Shown here one piece after another: positions 9,817 through 18,929 of a stretch of 64,000 nucleotides of DNA. Location of the stretch: contig CAZLFD010000002.1 in assembly GCA_964558715.1 (NCBI GenBank), positions 21,098 through 85,097 of the forward strand. The letters run 5' to 3'. Source of the stretch: JBGSOV01 sp964558715 (GTDB lineage: Bacteria; Patescibacteriota; Gracilibacteria; CAIRYL01; GCA-016699755). The number at the start of each line of letters is the position of its first letter. Positions within the stretch are counted from its first letter, which is position 1. The position numbers and the translations under genes were made by a program. The notes beneath the pieces are model-generated. The model saw nothing but the letters and a program-made list of their open reading frames with translations, searched no databases and was not told the DNA's origin.

Positions 9817-10335
9817 ATGCGGCGAGAAAGACGGTTTCCTAATAACAATACGTTTAATGAAGGCAGGCTCCCTGATGACCTTGATCCGCAGAATAGCACT
9901 CCTCAAGGAATCCTGAATGCGATTATTGAAGCGCATCGAATTAACGAGGTTCATATTTTTGGCAGATTAGCTCCAACTGAAGTCGAGCAAAAAGAAAGGG
10001 CATTTCGAGAGGCGGACGAAAATACCGTAGTTGTTACATTAGCTGAAGTCAGAGCAATGTTTGGTGTCATTTATTTGAATCGCAACACTGCAGGACAGGT
10101 AAATATGACAAATATTGCCAATCTAGCTGATGATGAACATATATCATTTGACGATCACGGTCGAACTCTTCATTATTATGATACAAAGAATTGGAGAAGT
10201 TCTCATGGGCATCCTGGGCGCTTTGCTATTTTGTGTAGTAATCCTGAAAGACTTCCGCAACCGACGATTGTCACTGTGCACGAACCCAGCGAAAAATATC
10301 CGACTAGCATATCACACACAAAACATTTGCCGTAG
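9817..10335 (+). CDS. Hypothetical protein, AT-rich gene
   Basis: 172 aa, not recognised. No signal peptide or membrane segment. The N-terminal 30 residues are Arg/Asn/Asp rich. The middle has a likely alpha/beta core (EVHIFG, VVVTLAEVRAMFGVIYL) and the C-terminal part is His/Pro rich (HYYDTKNW, HGHPGRFAIL). Base composition is visibly lower in GC than the flanking pentose-phosphate genes, and it stands alone on the plus strand between two minus-strand operons of one pathway. That suggests insertion by transfer or fast evolution. It could be a phage- or element-derived gene. Confidence 0.7.
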   Translation: MRRERRFPNNNTFNEGRLPDDLDPQNSTPQGILNAIIEAHRINEVHIFGRLAPTEVEQKERAFREADENTVVVTLAEVRAMFGVIYLNRNTAGQVNMTNIANLADDEHISFDDHGRTLHYYDTKNWRSSHGHPGRFAILCSNPERLPQPTIVTVHEPSEKYPTSISHTKHLP

Positions 10336-10391
10336 ATTGAGCTATTTTTCTTGCCAACGATTTAAAGGGTCGAGAAGTTGATAACGAATCA

Positions 10392-11780
10392 TTATTCAGC
10401 CCACTCTGCGTGAAAGGTGCCATCTTTGTCTGTGCGCAAAAAGGTGTGAGCGCCAAACGCATCACGCAAGCCCTGAATGAAATTTGCCGAACCGCGCGCA
10501 CGCGACATCTGTTCAAGATGCGAGAGTGCAGCAGACAGGCCAGGAACCGGAATACCGGCTTGATTGGCAGCAGCAACGATATTACGCAGTTGCGGCAGCG
10601 AAGCTTGGATCTCTGTGATTATCTCGGGGAGGGCGATAAGTGGTTTGTCAGAGCGATTATTGCGAAAATTCTGCTCGAGAAATTTTAGCAACTCCGCGCG
10701 AATAATGCAGCCGCCTTGCCAAATGCGCGCAAGCTCGGCTCGGTCGATCTCCCAGTCTTCTTCTTTGGCGGCAGATGTGATGAGGTCGAACCCTTCCGAA
10801 TACGCCACGATCATCGCCAAGTAGAGTGCTTTTTCGAGGGCATTGTTGGAGATTTCAGGTTGTTCGTGTTTCGCATCGACGGCGTTTTCAAGCTCGGCAC
10901 GAAGTTCTGTTTTGGATGAGAGGATACGCGCATCCACTGCCGCTGTGATCGTCGGCATCGCCACACCGCGAGTTACGGCGTCGACGACTGTCCAACGGCC
11001 GGTTCCTTTTTGCCCGGCAGCATCGACGACTTTGTCGATAAGATTCCCTTCACCTTGATCGTCGGCTTTGCGGAGGATGATATCAGACAGTTCAACGAGA
11101 AAGGATGCGAGCTTGCCCTCGTTCCACTTTGCAAATACTTTTGCGATTTCTGGTGGATTCTTTTCTTGTGCTCGCAGCATATCGTAGGCCTCCGCCAAAA
11201 ATTGCATCACCGCGTATTCGATACCGTTGTGTACCATTTTCACAAAATGCCCGCTGCCATCAGTACCGATATTTGACACGCACGGCCCATCACTAAAATC
11301 TTTTGCAGCGATCTGCTGCAACAGCGGCAGCAGGTTGTCGACGGCAAGCTTGTCGCCACCTGGCATTAAACTTGGGCCATTGAGCGCGCCCTCCTCCCCG
11401 CCGCTGATTCCGCAGCCGACAAAATGTATTTCACCAACTGTTAATTCTTCTCTGCGGCGGCGTGTGTCAGGGTAGTGCGAATTTCCACCATCGATGATGA
11501 TATCACCAGGTTCCAGTAGCGGGAGGAGGCTATCGATCACGGCATCTACCGGCTCTCCCGCTTGCACCATGAGGATGATTTTGCGCGGGCGTTCGATAGA
11601 TTGTACGAACGTCTCTAGTTCTGCTTCACCGACCAGGCTTTCGTTTCCGAATGACTGAATAAAATCTTCCATTTTAGCAGTCGTGCGATTATAGACTACA
11701 ATTTTGATGTTGCGGCTCGCAAAATTACGCGCCAAGTTTTGACCCATTACTGCCAAGCCGATAAGCCCGATTTGGTTCAT
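10392..11780 (-). CDS. gnd: 6-phosphogluconate dehydrogenase, decarboxylating
   Basis: Converts 6-phosphogluconate to ribulose 5-phosphate, CO2 and NADPH. N-terminal Rossmann motif GLAVMGQNLARN, the CGISGGEEGA loop, and the catalytic HFVKMVHNGIEY segment (Lys and Asn). All-alpha C-terminal domain with FIQGLRDAFGAH near the end. 462 aa, the normal long homodimeric type. The start overlaps the pgi stop by 4 nt (ATGA). Last gene of tal-pgi-gnd. Confidence 0.95.
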   Translation of the reverse strand: MNQIGLIGLAVMGQNLARNFASRNIKIVVYNRTTAKMEDFIQSFGNESLVGEAELETFVQSIERPRKIILMVQAGEPVDAVIDSLLPLLEPGDIIIDGGNSHYPDTRRRREELTVGEIHFVGCGISGGEEGALNGPSLMPGGDKLAVDNLLPLLQQIAAKDFSDGPCVSNIGTDGSGHFVKMVHNGIEYAVMQFLAEAYDMLRAQEKNPPEIAKVFAKWNEGKLASFLVELSDIILRKADDQGEGNLIDKVVDAAGQKGTGRWTVVDAVTRGVAMPTITAAVDARILSSKTELRAELENAVDAKHEQPEISNNALEKALYLAMIVAYSEGFDLITSAAKEEDWEIDRAELARIWQGGCIIRAELLKFLEQNFRNNRSDKPLIALPEIITEIQASLPQLRNIVAAANQAGIPVPGLSAALSHLEQMSRARGSANFIQGLRDAFGAHTFLRTDKDGTFHAEWAE

Positions 11781-13069
11781 CGTTTTAGAAGGAGTTCCTT
11801 AGTAATGTTCTTACTGAGTTCCACGCCGGGTTGGTCGAAAGCATTGATGTTGAGAAACTCGCACAGAAAAGCAGTTGCGCCCTCAAAAAGCAGGAAGATT
11901 TCGCCAATGGCAGCTTCGTCAACGCGTGTAATTTTGACAGTGATGTGTGGCCTGTCGACTTGCGACAATGCTCCGCCAGTACCGGCTTTCTCGAGATTGA
12001 GAAGTGTGCCGAAATCAGTGTTTTTTAAGTAATCGAGTTTTTCACTGGCATCACTTGGCAGAGGAATATCGAGATGATGGGTAAAGTTCTCGACTTCGAA
12101 AAAGATGAAAAGCTTGTCGTTGGGCCCTTCAAAGTAAAGCTGGTTTTGTGAGTGTTGATCCGTCGCACCCAAAGCAGCGATCGGCGTGATACCGGTGTTG
12201 ATTTCGGCGCCGTCTTCACTGTGGCGTTTGCCCGTCGATTCGGCAATCAGCTGGCGACACCAGTCGGCAATGCGAAAAAGTTTTTGTGAATACGGGTAAA
12301 GGATATTCTGCGACTTACCTTTTTGCATCAGCAAATATTGGATAGAAGCGAGCACAAATGCGGGATTCATCATTGCATCTTCATTGAGAAAAAGGTCGCG
12401 CATGTTGCGCGCACCCTCGAGCATCTGCTTGATATCGATTCCCATCAGCGCTGCAGGCACTAGGCCAACAGATGTGAGAACAGAAAAGCGCCCGCCCACA
12501 TTTGGCGGAATCGGAAACGTGCGAATGCCGAGTTCTTTTGATTGCTCAAGCAGAAAACTTTTTTCAGGATCGGTAATAAAGACAAAATGTTTTTTCTGGT
12601 CGAGCCCTGCTTTGATAAGCTGATCTTGAAAATAAAAGTATTGCGAAACGGTTTCGGGAGTTCCGCCCGATTTCGAAACAACAAGGAATAACGTGCGCGA
12701 AAAGTCGAGATATTCCGTTGCCTCGGCGAGAAAATCAGGGTCGATATTATCGAGTACTACGAGTTCGGGAGAGGTGCCACTGAAGAGATTTCCAAACGCT
12801 TCACGCAAGGCAATCGGCCCCAGCGCTGAGCCACCGATGCCAAGGATGACGATAGAATCGTATTGGCCTTTGGCAGAGTCGGTGAACGTAAGGATATCAT
12901 CGACGAGTTTTGTGTCATTCAAGATCTCGTCATAAAAAAATCCCTGATTGCGAGATTTTATTTTTGCCAGAAACGGCGAGACTTTATCTGCCACGCTGGA
13001 AAGTTCGGCAGGTGATAGTCCGTGTTGCGGATTGATGACACCAAGAGCAGAAGTATCGAGTGATATCAT
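11777..13069 (-). CDS. pgi: Glucose-6-phosphate isomerase
   Basis: Interconverts glucose 6-phosphate and fructose 6-phosphate. SIS-fold motifs: GIGGSALGP, SKSGGTPET (phosphate site) and GGRFSVLTSVG. The open frame extends to 13261, but that extension lies inside tal. The start at 13069 (MISLDTS) leaves 13 nt after the tal stop and gives 430 aa, normal for the short bacterial type. Translationally coupled to gnd downstream by ATGA. Confidence 0.93.
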   Translation of the reverse strand: MISLDTSALGVINPQHGLSPAELSSVADKVSPFLAKIKSRNQGFFYDEILNDTKLVDDILTFTDSAKGQYDSIVILGIGGSALGPIALREAFGNLFSGTSPELVVLDNIDPDFLAEATEYLDFSRTLFLVVSKSGGTPETVSQYFYFQDQLIKAGLDQKKHFVFITDPEKSFLLEQSKELGIRTFPIPPNVGGRFSVLTSVGLVPAALMGIDIKQMLEGARNMRDLFLNEDAMMNPAFVLASIQYLLMQKGKSQNILYPYSQKLFRIADWCRQLIAESTGKRHSEDGAEINTGITPIAALGATDQHSQNQLYFEGPNDKLFIFFEVENFTHHLDIPLPSDASEKLDYLKNTDFGTLLNLEKAGTGGALSQVDRPHITVKITRVDEAAIGEIFLLFEGATAFLCEFLNINAFDQPGVELSKNITKELLLKR

Positions 13070-13082
13070 GATGCAAGAAAAA

Positions 13083-13727
13083 TTATTTTTGCGCGTTTTC
13101 CCAGTCGGCCAAAAAAGCAGCGAGGCCTTTATCGGTAAGGGGATGTGCGGCAAGCGTATCGACCAGTTTTGGCGGAATAGTAGCGATGTCGGCACCCATG
13201 CGCATGGCGGTAAGCACATGTTGACTGGTACGGATGCTAGCGGCGAGCACCTCGGTGTCAAAGCCGTAAGTATCGAAAATCGTCACGATATCATTCACGA
13301 TTTCCATGCCGTCTTGGCCGATGTCGTCTAAACGACCAACAAACGGGCTTACTAAAGTTGCTCCGGCTTTGGCAGCCAGCACCGCTTGTGCCGGCGAAAA
13401 GATGAGAGTGACATTGGTTTTGAAACCTTCAGCCGCAATTACATTCAAAGCCTTTAGCCCTTCTGGAATCATCGGCAACTTCACGTATACATTTGGCGCC
13501 CATTTGGTGATTTTGCGCGCTTCATCGATCATCGCGTCTTTTTCGGTAGAGAGCACTTCGGCACTCACCGGACCATCGATTACTTCGCAGATCTCTTTAA
13601 TGCGCGATTCAAAATCAACCCCCTCTTTTGCAACCAAAGTGGGATTAGTGGTGATTCCATCTACTATTCCCCAGTCGGCATATTTTTTGATGACACTGAT
13701 ATCGGCGGTGTCGAGAAAGATTTTCAT
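13083..13727 (-). CDS. tal: Transaldolase (TalC/small subfamily)
   Basis: Transfers dihydroxyacetone units between sugar phosphates, or acts as a fructose-6-phosphate aldolase; these cannot be separated from sequence. The start MKIFLDTAD at 13727 is the family-typical N-terminus; the open frame to 13769 adds 14 unlikely residues. Motifs: GITTNPTL, Schiff-base Lys83 in VYVKLPM, and SPFVGRLDDIG. 214 aa, typical. First gene of tal-pgi-gnd. No transketolase is in the window. Confidence 0.92.
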   Translation of the reverse strand: MKIFLDTADISVIKKYADWGIVDGITTNPTLVAKEGVDFESRIKEICEVIDGPVSAEVLSTEKDAMIDEARKITKWAPNVYVKLPMIPEGLKALNVIAAEGFKTNVTLIFSPAQAVLAAKAGATLVSPFVGRLDDIGQDGMEIVNDIVTIFDTYGFDTEVLAASIRTSQHVLTAMRMGADIATIPPKLVDTLAAHPLTDKGLAAFLADWENAQK

Positions 13728-13924
13728 ATCGCTGGCAAAAAGCAGCTTTATTGTAGCAGGTGATAGCATGAGAACGGAAGCAGATGTTGTAGGCGAGATT
13801 ACATCCCTCTTTGGGTGTCACCCCTGCCTAAGGTGCGATTTTCGGTGAGGAAACATGGGTCTGATAATCACTGAAGGAATATGCTGCAAACCCCTCGACA
13901 GTTCCAACCAGCAAACAGGATGCG

Positions 13925-13970
13925 CTTGTTCTCCCCCTACGTTAGGGGAAGTTGGAAGGGATTGATTTCA
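13925..13970 (-). repeat. Palindromic intergenic repeat, family A copy 3
   Basis: CCCC-TACGTTA-GGGG stem-loop (13934-13948), followed by gttggaagggattgattt, the same flank as copy 1. It lies in the 291-base gap between the divergent tal and glutaredoxin genes, so here it cannot be a terminator for either neighbour. The rest of the gap holds no gene that I can support. Confidence 0.6.
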
Positions 13971-14018
13971 ACAAGAAAACAAAATTTATGCTAAGCTATT
14001 CCTGATTAACGAATGCTA

Positions 14019-14267
14019 ATGAAAAAAATCACCATCCATGGCAAACCGACTTGCGGATTTTGCGAAGCCGCCAAGCGCATGTGCGAAACCATCGGTGCGG
14101 AATATGAGTATCTCGATATTACCGAATCGGATGAATTTCGTGCACAACATGAAGTGCTAAAAGAAAAACATGAGCACTACACTGTTCCTTTGATTCTCGC
14201 AGATAGCGGATTTATCGGTGGTTTTACCGAATTGCAAGCCGCGTATAAAGCAGGAAAATTAGGATAA
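14019..14267 (+). CDS. Glutaredoxin-like thiol oxidoreductase
   Basis: Small thioredoxin-fold protein. The active site is Cys12-Gly-Phe-Cys15 (KPTCGFC), with the cis-Pro region YTVPLI and the GGFTEL turn typical of glutaredoxins. 82 aa from the ATG at 14019; an ATG two codons upstream (14013) is equally open. No Shine-Dalgarno. The usual glutaredoxin motif is CPYC, so CGFC is a variant. Monocistronic by position. Cytoplasmic redox role inferred. Confidence 0.85.
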   Translation: MKKITIHGKPTCGFCEAAKRMCETIGAEYEYLDITESDEFRAQHEVLKEKHEHYTVPLILADSGFIGGFTELQAAYKAGKLG

Positions 14268-14329
14268 ATCGGTGACGTCGTTACGAGGAATCCTGACTTA
14301 TTGTAGTGATTCAATAACGCAAAAATCCC

Positions 14330-14360
14330 ACACGATTCTGGCCAAGCCGGAATAATGCTC
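14330..14360. repeat. Short palindrome, family B copy 1
   Basis: ATTCTGGC-CAA-GCCGGAAT at 14335-14353, with one T:G mismatch in an 8-bp stem. Related to copies at 46050, 51497 and (one arm) 62527. It sits in the 126-base gap between the convergent glutaredoxin and ilvE genes. Confidence 0.5.
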
Positions 14361-14393
14361 CATCCAAATTGCAAATTACTATACCCTAATCAC

Positions 14394-15299
14394 TTAGCTC
14401 ATGTACGCCAGCCAATGCTCGTATTTGGACACCTTCCCCTGCACAATATTTAAATACGTATCGCGTAGCTCGCGTGTCACTTCGCCTTCTTTGCCATCGC
14501 CGATGTTACAATCGTCGATAGAACCGATCGGGCTGACTTCGGCAGCAGTTCCTGTATAAAAGGCTTCATCGGCTTCCCATAGTTCTTCGGGGCGAATTTT
14601 GCGTTCGATAGTTTCAATGCCCATATCTTTGGCGATCTGAATAACACTGTTACGCGTAATGCCTGCCAGAATCGTACCGAGTTCTGGCGTGTGGAGTTTG
14701 CCGTCTTTGACAAGAAAAATATTTTCACCCGGGCCTTCGGCTACATTGCCTTCAAAGTCGAGAAGCATTGCTTCGTCGTACCCCTGCGGAACCACTTCTT
14801 GCACGGCAAGGATTGAATTGACGTAATGCCCGGTCACTTTCGCATCGGTCACAAGGCTTTTTGGGTGCACGCGGATGTATTTTGAAATCTTTAATTTTAC
14901 CGGTCGATCGGCGAGATATTTGCCCCACGGCCAGCAAGCGATGATGATATGCGGCGTCGCGCCTTCCGGTCGCAGGCCCATTTTCCCTTCACCAAAAAAG
15001 GCAAGTGGACGGATGTATCCGCTCCGGAGTTCGTTCTCGCGCACCGTTGTTTTTGTCGCTTCATCGATCTCGGCTTCAGAAAAATTAATCGGAAGATTTA
15101 GTGTAGAAGCAGAGTAAAACAAGCGTTTCGTGTGCTCGCTCAGGCGAAAGATTGCTGGGCCTTTTGGTGTGTCATAAAAACGCGTACCCTCAAAAACGCC
15201 CGAACCGTAGTGAAAAGCGTGGCTCAGCACATGCACCTTGGCGTCTTCCCAAGCGACAAGCTTGCCATCCATCCAGATCCATTCAGTCTCAAATTCCAT
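14394..15299 (-). CDS. ilvE: Branched-chain amino acid aminotransferase
   Basis: PLP enzyme that swaps amino groups between glutamate and branched-chain keto acids. Fold-type IV motifs: FHYGSGVFEGTR, PLP Lys154 in TDAKVTGHYVNS, and EGPGENIFLV followed by TILAGITRNS. The start MEFETEW (15299) fits the family; the frame upstream to 15338 does not. 301 aa. ilvN lies about 18 kb away and no other ilv/leu gene is near, so the pathway is scattered or partial here. Confidence 0.92.
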   Translation of the reverse strand: MEFETEWIWMDGKLVAWEDAKVHVLSHAFHYGSGVFEGTRFYDTPKGPAIFRLSEHTKRLFYSASTLNLPINFSEAEIDEATKTTVRENELRSGYIRPLAFFGEGKMGLRPEGATPHIIIACWPWGKYLADRPVKLKISKYIRVHPKSLVTDAKVTGHYVNSILAVQEVVPQGYDEAMLLDFEGNVAEGPGENIFLVKDGKLHTPELGTILAGITRNSVIQIAKDMGIETIERKIRPEELWEADEAFYTGTAAEVSPIGSIDDCNIGDGKEGEVTRELRDTYLNIVQGKVSKYEHWLAYMS

Positions 15300-15382
15300 G
15301 GTGCATAAAAAATGAAATCTTTGCGCAGTGTGCCGCAAATCGCCAAAAAAGCAAAGACAATCGCATTCGAAAGCGATATCAT

Positions 15383-15775
15383 ATGCAATGCATGATAAAT
15401 CGCAAACACCTGTTGGCCTTTTGGATAAAATACCTCCTATTTCTCATCGGGCTTTTTTTGCTGCTCGAAATCATCGTTATTATCGGTTCGCTCCTAGGCG
15501 CCTCGGCAAATACCGACTTTGATCAGATTTTGGAGCTTTTGACCGTACCGCTTTTTTATCTTGCCAACTTCTTTCACTTTATGCGCTTTAATCCTGGATT
15601 GCTAATGGAACTCTCCGTAGTCGGAATCGTCTTTAACTTGATTCTTTTGATGTACGCTTCACTTCTGGCGGCGATTCTTGTTTCTATTAAAATCTCCAAA
15701 AGAAACTGGTGCTGGTTTTGTTTTATTACCATGGTGCTCTTTGCAATCGGTTGGTCGGGCTTATTGTTTGCTTAG
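15383..15775 (+). CDS. Small integral membrane protein, unknown
   Basis: 130 aa with about three strongly hydrophobic segments (residues about 10-35, 70-95 and 105-128) and a short basic N-terminus. ATG at 15383 (or 15392) chosen; the open frame upstream overlaps ilvE antisense. It is convergent with leuS and the two stop codons overlap (TAG on plus, TAA on minus). No family recognised. Confidence 0.6.
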   Translation: MQCMINRKHLLAFWIKYLLFLIGLFLLLEIIVIIGSLLGASANTDFDQILELLTVPLFYLANFFHFMRFNPGLLMELSVVGIVFNLILLMYASLLAAILVSIKISKRNWCWFCFITMVLFAIGWSGLLFA

Positions 15776-18264
15776 TCTTTTACCACTAAGTTGACGATCT
15801 TCCCCGGCACGTAGATCTCTTTTACCAGATTCCCCTCTTCAAGATACTTCTTCACGTTCTCTTGCTCTTTCGCTTGTGCAAAAGCATCTTCTTTAGATAT
15901 TTGTGCGGAAACTGAAATCGTGGCGCGCAACTTACCGTTTACTTGTATCGCCAGCTCGTTCTGGTCATCTTGCGTCAACGCTTCATCCCATTCTGGCCAC
16001 TCAGTTTTGGTGACGGATTCAGTGTTGCCGAGTACAGATTGCCACAACTCTTCGGCCAGATGCGGAGCAAACGGCGAGAGAATCTGCGTTAATTTAATGG
16101 CAGCGTTTTTCGGAAGAAACTCCAGTTTTTGTATCGCGTTAACGAGGATCATCATCTGCGAAATTCCTGTATTGAATTTGAAACCTTCGATATCGTGTGT
16201 CACTTTTTTCACCGTCTTGTGCACCAGGCGACGGAATTCGTCCGATGGGCAGCTGTCGGTTATTTCCTTTTCTTGAAACAGCCGCCAAATGCGCTGCAGA
16301 AATTTATAAGTACCCTCAACACTGCCGGTACTCCAGGCTTTGCTTTGTTCAAACGGACCCATAAACATTTCGTATACGCGTAAGGTGTCGGCGCCATACG
16401 CTTCAACGATCTCATCGGGGTTTACCACATTGCCGAGACTTTTACTCATTTTTTGCCCGTCTTCAGCGAGAATCAACCCCTGATTCATCAGTTTTTTGAA
16501 CGGTTCTTTGGTGCTTACGAGACCCATGTCGTAAAAGACTTTGTGCCAAAAGCGGGAGTATAAGAGATGCAACACAGCATGTTCCGCGCCACCCACATAC
16601 AGATCGACTGGCCCCCAAAACTCTTCCTTTGATTTAGACCAAGCCTCATCCTCATTCTGCGCATCCATAAAGCGCAGCCAATACCAGTTGCTGCCCGCCC
16701 AGTTGGGCATGGTCGAGGTTTCGCGCTCAAATGTTTGCGCACCATTCTCCGATAATTTTACAGTGCCATCCGGTTGAATATCACCACGCACTTCGACCCA
16801 ATCACGGATTTTCGCGAGTGGGCTTTGCCCGTCTTCAGTGGGTAGGAAGCTATCAGTCTCAGGAAGAGTGATCGGTAACTCAGATTCGTGAAGCGGATAG
16901 ATTGTTCCGGCTTCGCCCCCCTGCTCGGAGTCAGGGGCAAGCCTTACAAGCGGAATCGGTTCGCCCCAATAGCGCTGGCGAGTAAAGATCCAGTCGCGCA
17001 GTTTGTACTGTACTTTCTTCTTTCCGATGCTTCTTTGTTCCAGCGTTTCTATAATCGCCTCTCTGCCTTCCTGAATATCCAATCCGGTAAAGTCACCGGA
17101 GTTAATGATCTTCCCCTGAACTGAATACTTATCGACATCGTCATACACAAAGGTCTCGCCATTCTCTAGTTCTACGCTCTGTTCAATGGGAATATTGTAT
17201 CTTGTCGCGAAATCCTGATCACGCTGATCATGTGCGGGCACGCCCATCACCACACCCGTTCCGTAACTCATGAGCACATAGTCGGCAACATACAATGGTA
17301 CTTTTTTCTTAGTAAATGGATGTATTAGGTGTGAACCGGTAAATACTCCACTTTTGTTTTTTTGAAGTTCGGTTCTTTCGACATCTGATTTTTTATTCGA
17401 ATCATTACAGTACTTTCTTACCTTTTCTTGGTTGTCCTTTGTCACGATTGCTTCCAACTCCGGGTGCTCCGGAGAAATGACAGCGAATGTTACTCCGCAA
17501 ATTGTGTCTACCGTCGTGGTGAATGTCGATAACACAATGTCATGACCATCTACTTTCCAATCAACATCACAACCAACGCTACGCCCGATCCAGTTTTTTT
17601 GCATCGCAATAATCTTCTCTGGCCACTCGGTCAGTTCGTCTAAATCATAGAGCAAACGGTCAGCATAGTCGGTGATACGGAACATCCATTGCGTGAGATT
17701 TCGCGTCTCTACCTCGGTACCACAACGCTCATGGCAACCGTTTTCCACCTCTTCATTCGCGGCGACAATGCGACACTTAGGGCACCAGTTCATCGGCATT
17801 TCTTTTTCGTAAAGCAGGCCGCGCTTAAACATTTGCAAAAATATCCACTGGCTCCAGCGATAATACTCGGGGTCCGTGGTAGAAAATTCACGACTCCAAT
17901 CGTAGCTAAAACCAAGAGATTGGATCTGCCTTTTAAACGTGGCGATGTTTTCTGTGGTGGTTTTTTCAGGATGCTCACCGGTCTTTATCGCATAGTTTTC
18001 TGCCGGCAGACCAAAGGCATCCCAACCCATCGGATGCAATACTTCAAAACCCTTCATCCGTTTGTAGCGCGCAATGATATCAGTTGCAGTGTATCCTTCA
18101 GGATGCCCTACATGCAGCCCCGCACCACTCGGGTACGGAAACATATCGAGCACATAATATTTTGGCTTACCGCTCGTTTCATCCGCAGTAAACGATGAAT
18201 TTGTAAGCCAATATTCCTGCCACTTTTGTTCAATCGCGCGATGGTCGTAGTACCTGTCTGACAT
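15772..18264 (-). CDS. leuS: Leucyl-tRNA synthetase
   Basis: Charges tRNA-Leu. The start MSDRYYDHRAIEQKW (18264) fits the family; upstream codons to 18333 are discarded. Class Ia motifs: HVGH at residues 51-54 (after PYPSGAGL) and KMSKS near residues 600-606. Four-Cys zinc-type insert (CPKC...CHERC), a CP1 editing domain in between, and a C-terminal anticodon-binding domain. 830 aa, normal. A tRNA-Leu gene lies at 33688. Cytoplasmic. Confidence 0.96.
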   Translation of the reverse strand: MSDRYYDHRAIEQKWQEYWLTNSSFTADETSGKPKYYVLDMFPYPSGAGLHVGHPEGYTATDIIARYKRMKGFEVLHPMGWDAFGLPAENYAIKTGEHPEKTTTENIATFKRQIQSLGFSYDWSREFSTTDPEYYRWSQWIFLQMFKRGLLYEKEMPMNWCPKCRIVAANEEVENGCHERCGTEVETRNLTQWMFRITDYADRLLYDLDELTEWPEKIIAMQKNWIGRSVGCDVDWKVDGHDIVLSTFTTTVDTICGVTFAVISPEHPELEAIVTKDNQEKVRKYCNDSNKKSDVERTELQKNKSGVFTGSHLIHPFTKKKVPLYVADYVLMSYGTGVVMGVPAHDQRDQDFATRYNIPIEQSVELENGETFVYDDVDKYSVQGKIINSGDFTGLDIQEGREAIIETLEQRSIGKKKVQYKLRDWIFTRQRYWGEPIPLVRLAPDSEQGGEAGTIYPLHESELPITLPETDSFLPTEDGQSPLAKIRDWVEVRGDIQPDGTVKLSENGAQTFERETSTMPNWAGSNWYWLRFMDAQNEDEAWSKSKEEFWGPVDLYVGGAEHAVLHLLYSRFWHKVFYDMGLVSTKEPFKKLMNQGLILAEDGQKMSKSLGNVVNPDEIVEAYGADTLRVYEMFMGPFEQSKAWSTGSVEGTYKFLQRIWRLFQEKEITDSCPSDEFRRLVHKTVKKVTHDIEGFKFNTGISQMMILVNAIQKLEFLPKNAAIKLTQILSPFAPHLAEELWQSVLGNTESVTKTEWPEWDEALTQDDQNELAIQVNGKLRATISVSAQISKEDAFAQAKEQENVKKYLEEGNLVKEIYVPGKIVNLVVKD

Positions 18265-18296
18265 TGATAAGAATCGAGAGAAAACGAAGCGCAGTG

Positions 18297-18325
18297 CATT
18301 ATGGAGAAAAAGTTTTCTTTGGGCA
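18297..18325 (-). promoter_or_regulatory. Candidate leuS promoter
   Basis: On the minus strand, TTGCCC (18320-18325), a 17-nt spacer, and CATAAT (18297-18302). The leader to the leuS start would be about 25 nt. It overlaps the AT-rich region that also serves the divergent lipoprotein gene. Confidence 0.4.
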
Positions 18326-18375
18326 ATTGACAAATAAAAATAATAGAATAAATTATGTCCATCCTATACTGAAAA

Positions 18376-18867
18376 ATGAATCGAGCTACACGATTGACAC
18401 TAGCTGGTGGCATGCTTCTCCTCGCGAACTGCACAACTGATAGTTCGCAACCAGAACAAATAGAGCCGATCATGCCTCTCTCCCCCTTGATGCAAAGACT
18501 AGAAGCAGTGTACCAACATTGGTTTAAGCAGGCGGAAGCCACACTTAAAACAAGATTATCGCTCCATCAATTAGATAGAAATATTTTCCCTGCCTGCCTT
18601 CTCTTCGTAATATCACAAGAAGAAAACGGCAACAAAGTCGAAATCGGATTCGGTGCTGAACTCTTCCATAGCGAACCTGCTGGTCCTAAAATTCTTGTAC
18701 AGGTATTCAGGAGAACATATTTCCTGACCGAGGGATATGTACAAGAAGATGCAGATATCTCGCTCTATGGAGAGAGTCCTGAAGAACTGGATCCGGATGC
18801 GTATTATGAAGCCTTCGGCCCCCTAAAAACCATTGCCAAAGCCTGCCAAGCTGGAAAGAGGGTGTAA
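18376..18867 (+). CDS. Putative lipoprotein, unknown function
   Basis: 163 aa. N-terminal Arg, hydrophobic stretch and a Cys at residue 19 (LLLANC) look like a lipoprotein signal, although Asn at -1 is not the usual Gly/Ala/Ser. The rest is a soluble mixed domain, with Cys58-type residues near the middle and a Cys close to the C-terminus that could pair. Not recognised. TATACT (18365-18370) ends 5 nt before the ATG, so the mRNA may be nearly leaderless; TTGACA lies further up at 18327-18332. Confidence 0.65.
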   Translation: MNRATRLTLAGGMLLLANCTTDSSQPEQIEPIMPLSPLMQRLEAVYQHWFKQAEATLKTRLSLHQLDRNIFPACLLFVISQEENGNKVEIGFGAELFHSEPAGPKILVQVFRRTYFLTEGYVQEDADISLYGESPEELDPDAYYEAFGPLKTIAKACQAGKRV

Positions 18868-18929
18868 GAGTATTCGGTTGAAAATCAGGAAACAATTCGC
18901 TAAAACATACCGACCACATACTTTAACAA

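Noticed and set aside
13070..13261. N-terminal 64 codons of the open frame containing pgi
   Set aside because: They overlap tal in another frame and do not resemble Pgi; the family-like start is MISLDTS at 13069.
18265..18333. Longer N-terminus of leuS
   Set aside because: The extra 23 residues are not family-like and would cover the predicted leuS promoter.
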